From assembly GCF_020164455.1 (NCBI RefSeq), contig NZ_JAIQWW010000031.1:1-36429 (forward strand): a stretch of 36,429 bases of DNA. The letters are read 5' to 3'. Position numbers and translations under genes: made by a program. This DNA comes from Phyllobacterium chamaecytisi (lineage in GTDB: Bacteria > Pseudomonadota > Alphaproteobacteria > Rhizobiales > Rhizobiaceae). Below are positions 33,478 to 36,429 of this stretch, one piece after another; within the stretch, counting starts at the first letter, position 1; the number at the start of each line of letters is the position of its first letter. The notes beneath the pieces were generated by a model, which was given only the letters and a program-made list of their open reading frames with translations, did no database searches and was not told where the DNA came from.

Positions 33478-34661
33478 GTCGATTTCTCCCATTCAAACCA
33501 TGCCGCCCAGGCGGCGCACGAGGATCCCACCAAGAGGGCCATGGCCAAGGCAAGGGTGCTCCACCATCCGGCGCCATCGAACAGCAACCCGCCGGCCGCG
33601 GCGCCGACCGTGATGGCGAGCTGGATGACAGCGACCTGCAGCCCGCCGCCGGCTTCGGCATCATCACGCAACACCCTGCTGAGCCACGTGCCCCAGCCGA
33701 CCGGTGCGGCCGTCCCGAAGAAGCCCCAGCCAATGAGCAGTCCGGCCACAGGTACCTTGAAGGAACTGAGCGGAATGAGCAGGACGGCAATGGCGGCCAT
33801 GACCAGCGGAATGATGATGAGGATCGAATAGAGCCGAGTGGCGAGTAAGCGGCTGATGCACCAGGTGCCGGCGACGCCCGCCAGACCCATCAGCAGGAGC
33901 ACCAGGGACAGAGCCGGCACCGAATAGCCGGAAACGGCCTCCAAATAGGGACGCAGGTAGGTGAACAGCGAGAACTGCCCCATAAACAGCAGTAGGATCG
34001 CCGTCATGCCCAGCAAGATTTGCCGGCGCCCCAGCAGCCGGAACATGTTCCCCTGGCCGATACGGCGCTGCGGGGGAAGCGACGGCATGCTCGTCCACTG
34101 CCAGACCAGGGCGAGGATGGCCAATGGCACGACAAAGAAGAAGGCGCCACGCCAGCCGATATAGTCGCCCAGCAGGCTGCCCAGCGGCGCCGAAACCGTA
34201 GCCGCTACCGCATTGCCGGCGTTCAGCATGGCGAGGCCACGCGGCACGGCCTTTTCCGGCAGCAATCGCATAATGACAGCGGTGGACATTGACCAGAATC
34301 CACCGATCGCGATGCCCAGCAAAGCCCGGCCGGCCATCAGCACCGGATAGGTGGGCGCGAACGCCACGATCATACCGGACAGGATGAGGAGGGCCGAAAA
34401 GGCCAAAATCACCACCTTGCGGTCGATCCTCCGCGTCAGGCCTGCGATAAAGAGGCTGGTGATTACGGCGAACAGGCCCGATATCGAGATCGCCTGGCCG
34501 GCCTGGCCTTCCGTCAGATGGAGATCGCCGGCGATCGGTGTCAGCAGGCTAACCGGCATGAATTCCGACGCGATGAGCACCACAACGCACAGCGTCATCG
34601 AAAACACGGCGCCCCAGGCGGAGATCAGCGTGGAGGAGATCTTACTGTCGGGCGTCGTCAT
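33372..34661 (-). CDS. MFS exporter of the NepI type
   Basis: The 429-residue protein has twelve membrane segments and strong resemblance to NepI, a purine ribonucleoside exporter. Shared stretches are EFMPVSLLTPIAGDL, LLGIAIGGFWSMSTAVIMRLLP and, late in the protein, PVGWGTWLSRVLRDDAEAGGG with LQVAVIQLAITVGAA. I chose the ATG at 34661 behind GAGG; an ATG at 34694 is possible. The last 39 residues, after AAWFE, do not look like NepI and lie over the start of the next gene, so the true end may have been shifted by an indel. It is divergent from the LysR gene, its probable regulator. Confidence 0.85.
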   Translation of the reverse strand: MTTPDSKISSTLISAWGAVFSMTLCVVVLIASEFMPVSLLTPIAGDLHLTEGQAGQAISISGLFAVITSLFIAGLTRRIDRKVVILAFSALLILSGMIVAFAPTYPVLMAGRALLGIAIGGFWSMSTAVIMRLLPEKAVPRGLAMLNAGNAVAATVSAPLGSLLGDYIGWRGAFFFVVPLAILALVWQWTSMPSLPPQRRIGQGNMFRLLGRRQILLGMTAILLLFMGQFSLFTYLRPYLEAVSGYSVPALSLVLLLMGLAGVAGTWCISRLLATRLYSILIIIPLVMAAIAVLLIPLSSFKVPVAGLLIGWGFFGTAAPVGWGTWLSRVLRDDAEAGGGLQVAVIQLAITVGAAAGGLLFDGAGWWSTLALAMALLVGSSCAAWAAWFEWEKSTCNRNVSNAELSLEPSSPALSRRTRFWPRRPAPQA

Positions 34662-34743
34662 GCGGACCTCATCTGAGAATATGGCCTTTGTCATGCCCGG
34701 TAGATAGCCTCCCCTTACCTCAAGGATTAGATGCGGTAATTCG

Positions 34744-34763
34744 CTTGCATTTATCGATGCGAG
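34744..34763. promoter_or_regulatory. Probable LysR binding site
   Basis: CTTGCAT (34744-34750) and ATGCGAG (34757-34763) form an imperfect inverted repeat, six of seven pairs, around TTATCG. It lies in the divergent gap between the exporter and the LysR gene, the usual place for such a site. Confidence 0.5.
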
Positions 34764-34798
34764 GCATAAATCTGCTAGCGAAGACAGGAGGCGTCATC

Positions 34799-35704
34799 AT
34801 GGAAAAGAGAGATCTGAACGACCTCTTGTGGTTCCTGGCAGTTGCCGAAGAGTGCAGTTTCACCAAGGCCGCGGCCAAGCTCGGCATTGCGCAGTCGACG
34901 CTCAGTCACACCGTCAAAGGATTGGAAACGCGGCTTGGGCTGAGGTTGCTTACTCGCACAACGCGGAACGTCGGGCTCACGGAAGCCGGTGAACGCCTGC
35001 GGCACAGCTTGGCCCCACGGATGGCGGATATTGAGGCAGACATCGCGGCCCTGATGTCCTTTCGTGACAAGCCCTCCGGTACCATAAAGATCACGCTGTC
35101 CGATCATGCTCTCGAAAGCGTGGTGTGGCCGAAATTGCAGCCGATCCTTCGTGACTATCCCGATATTAAGGTGGAGTTGAGCCGGGACAATGCCATGCGC
35201 AATATTGTGGAAGAGGGTTTCGACGCCGGAATACGGCTGGGGGAGAGCCTCGAGAAGGATATGATCGCCGTGAGGGTGGGGCCGGATTGGCGACTTGTGG
35301 CGGTCGGCTCACCACGTTATTTTGAGGAACATCCTGCACCCGAACATCCGCAGGAGCTGGTCCGGCACAACTGCATCAAAATCCGCCAGGCTACGGCCGG
35401 GGGGCTCTATGCCTGGGAATTTGAAAAGGATGGGCAGGAATTACGGGTCCGGGTCGACGGGCAGCTGACCTTCAACACCTCCTATCCGATGGTGAATGCT
35501 GCTCTCAAAGGCTATGGAATTGCGTACGTCCCGGAAGACCTTGTGATGGAGCACGTAACCGCGGGCCGTTTAATCCCCATTCTTGAAGATTGGTCGCCGC
35601 CATTTCCCGGCTATTACATCTATTATCCAAGTCGACATCAGAACTCGCTCGCGTTCAAAGTCGTAGTGGATGCGTTGCGGTTCAGGAAAAGCGATGTTTT
35701 CTGA
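34799..35704 (+). CDS. LysR-family transcriptional regulator
   Basis: The 301-residue protein has an N-terminal winged helix (NDLLWFLAVAEECSFTKAAAKLGIAQSTLSHTVKGLE, about 6-42) and a LysR ligand domain from about residue 90 (GTIKITLSDHALESVVWPKL). AGGAGG precedes the ATG at 34799; the longer frame from 34688 overlaps the divergent promoter. It probably controls the adjacent exporter and cyclophilin-like gene. The inducer is unknown. Confidence 0.92.
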   Translation: MEKRDLNDLLWFLAVAEECSFTKAAAKLGIAQSTLSHTVKGLETRLGLRLLTRTTRNVGLTEAGERLRHSLAPRMADIEADIAALMSFRDKPSGTIKITLSDHALESVVWPKLQPILRDYPDIKVELSRDNAMRNIVEEGFDAGIRLGESLEKDMIAVRVGPDWRLVAVGSPRYFEEHPAPEHPQELVRHNCIKIRQATAGGLYAWEFEKDGQELRVRVDGQLTFNTSYPMVNAALKGYGIAYVPEDLVMEHVTAGRLIPILEDWSPPFPGYYIYYPSRHQNSLAFKVVVDALRFRKSDVF

Positions 35705-36249
35705 TCCAGGACCCTACCCGAGGGTTGGTTGGCTATATCTGATAAGGGGTAATATACTTTTGAAGTTGCGTTTGTACTTTATCGAAGCTCTGGTTCGGTT
35801 CCTTTCAAGCCGCGCACTGGCAATCGCTCATCTCGATATGCTCTAAAGAGTGATTGTACTAGGAGCCAATCGGGATTCGGTGGAAAACCCGCTATTATCG
35901 GCATTTTCAAGCGAACGTTTGCTAGGCCCGGACGGCGGTGCTCGCTTGTCGTGATACGCCGCGCGCCAGCTCGGTCAACCCGACAGCTTCAGCATTTCGT
36001 CTCAATCCATAATCCTGTCGCCAATCTGTTCCCCTTTCCCACTCTCGCATTTCATCTTCTGATCATCGTGACCTGCGAAATGCTGCAATGCGCACCTGGA
36101 CCCTACTCTTCATTTATAAGCCAGATCGATAACCGTTTGCGAAGTAGGCTATCTAATCATCCGCCCACTCGGGCTTTAAATTGATCTGTGTGCTGCCAAC
36201 GAGGCTTAGCGCCTCCTATGCCACCGGATAAACAAAACTGGAGCTGGAC
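35705..36249. other. Intergenic region with repeat and leader hairpin
   Basis: No gene is supported here; an open frame at 35951-36184 has no ribosome site or recognisable product. The region holds the second ENAD repeat (35884-35928). A small hairpin lies before the last gene, GAGGC (36201-36205) pairing with GCCTC (36211-36215). Confidence 0.4.
35884..35928 (-). repeat. ENAD repeat, copy 2
   Basis: Second copy of the element at 1894-1937, in the same orientation. The minus-strand frame reads KRSLENADNSGFSTESRLAP and stops a few codons later. Confidence 0.45.
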
Positions 36250-36429
36250 ATGCAAAGCCCCTTTCAACTTGAAATTTCCCGGCGTGATCTGCTTATCTCG
36301 TCCGCAGCGAGCGTCGCGGTCCTGGGAGTGGCATCAAGTGCTGCAGTAGCTCAGTCTGCAGGGGATGACATGACATTAACCTCCAAATTATCATTGACCG
36401 TAAACGGCAAAAGACGAAGTCTCGAGGTC
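36250..36429 (+). CDS. PaoA-like iron-sulfur subunit of a molybdenum aldehyde oxidoreductase (partial)
   Basis: Only the first 60 codons lie in the window. The start MQSPFQLEISRRDLLISSAA has a twin-arginine motif (SRRDLLI) and a hydrophobic stretch ending near VAQSA. Then comes MTLTSKLSLTVNGKRRSLEV, the opening of a plant-type [2Fe-2S] domain as in PaoA (LxLxVNGxxxxLEV). Such subunits form periplasmic PaoABC complexes that oxidise aldehydes. The cysteines that would hold the clusters lie beyond the window. TGGAG precedes the ATG. Confidence 0.7.
   Translation, partial: MQSPFQLEISRRDLLISSAASVAVLGVASSAAVAQSAGDDMTLTSKLSLTVNGKRRSLEV

Noticed and set aside
35951..36184. 77-codon plus-strand gene
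   Set aside because: No ribosome site, no recognisable domain, and a composition like the surrounding non-coding DNA.

Overview
The window reads as accessory DNA from an alphaproteobacterium of the Hyphomicrobiales (Rhizobium/Agrobacterium/Ochrobactrum-Brucella type). I infer this from the gene families (tripartite tricarboxylate transporters, stacked ABC operons with LacI regulators, UdgX, an autotransporter-barrel remnant) and from codon style. No rRNA, tRNA, phage or complete insertion sequence was found, and the genus is not certain.

Layout. (1) 1-4730: a sugar/sorbosone dehydrogenase-like propeller protein; a Fic enzyme with an AbiEi-like N-terminus whose promoter carries five 24-bp iterons; and two decayed oxidoreductase/monooxygenase genes. 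(2) 4732-11246: a divergent GntR regulator and a five-gene operon. The operon encodes a PdxA-family dehydrogenase, a complete TctC-TctB-TctA carboxylate transporter and a SAF-domain oxidoreductase. No sugar-acid kinase is present, and the PdxA paralogue lacks several residues that hold the substrate in PdxA. (3) 11620-12063: a DoxX membrane protein. (4) 12194-17128: a LacI regulator divergent from an amino-acid-type ABC importer (binding protein plus a fused permease-ATPase) and a FAD amine oxidase-like protein, with two perfect palindromic operators 21 bp apart. (5) 17354-27109: a second LacI regulator and an eight-gene operon that I read as an Amadori-compound (fructosyl-amine) catabolic system. 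It has an FrlB-like deglycase, a CUT1 ABC importer, an FrlC-like epimerase, an FrlD-like kinase and a second FAD oxidoreductase.

(6) 27110-31830: a graveyard of small and broken genes around an intact VapBC toxin-antitoxin pair. It contains an autotransporter tail, an AAC(3)-I-like acetyltransferase with one internal stop, a Cas2-like small protein with a damaged start, an iron-permease fragment and a duplicated promoter/leader. (7) 31832-36429: a hypothetical protein, a UdgX-type uracil-DNA glycosylase, a LysR regulator divergent from a NepI-like exporter with a cyclophilin-like secreted protein, and the start of a PaoA-like iron-sulfur subunit cut by the window end.

How it works together. 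Blocks 2, 4 and 5 are three regulated import-and-degrade modules for carboxylates, amino-acid-like compounds and sugar-amines. The two LacI blocks share the operator core GAGAYCGRTCTC and both include a DadA-type FAD oxidase, which suggests linked substrates such as Amadori or opine-like compounds. Identifications come from reading motifs and recalled family sequences; no searches were run.
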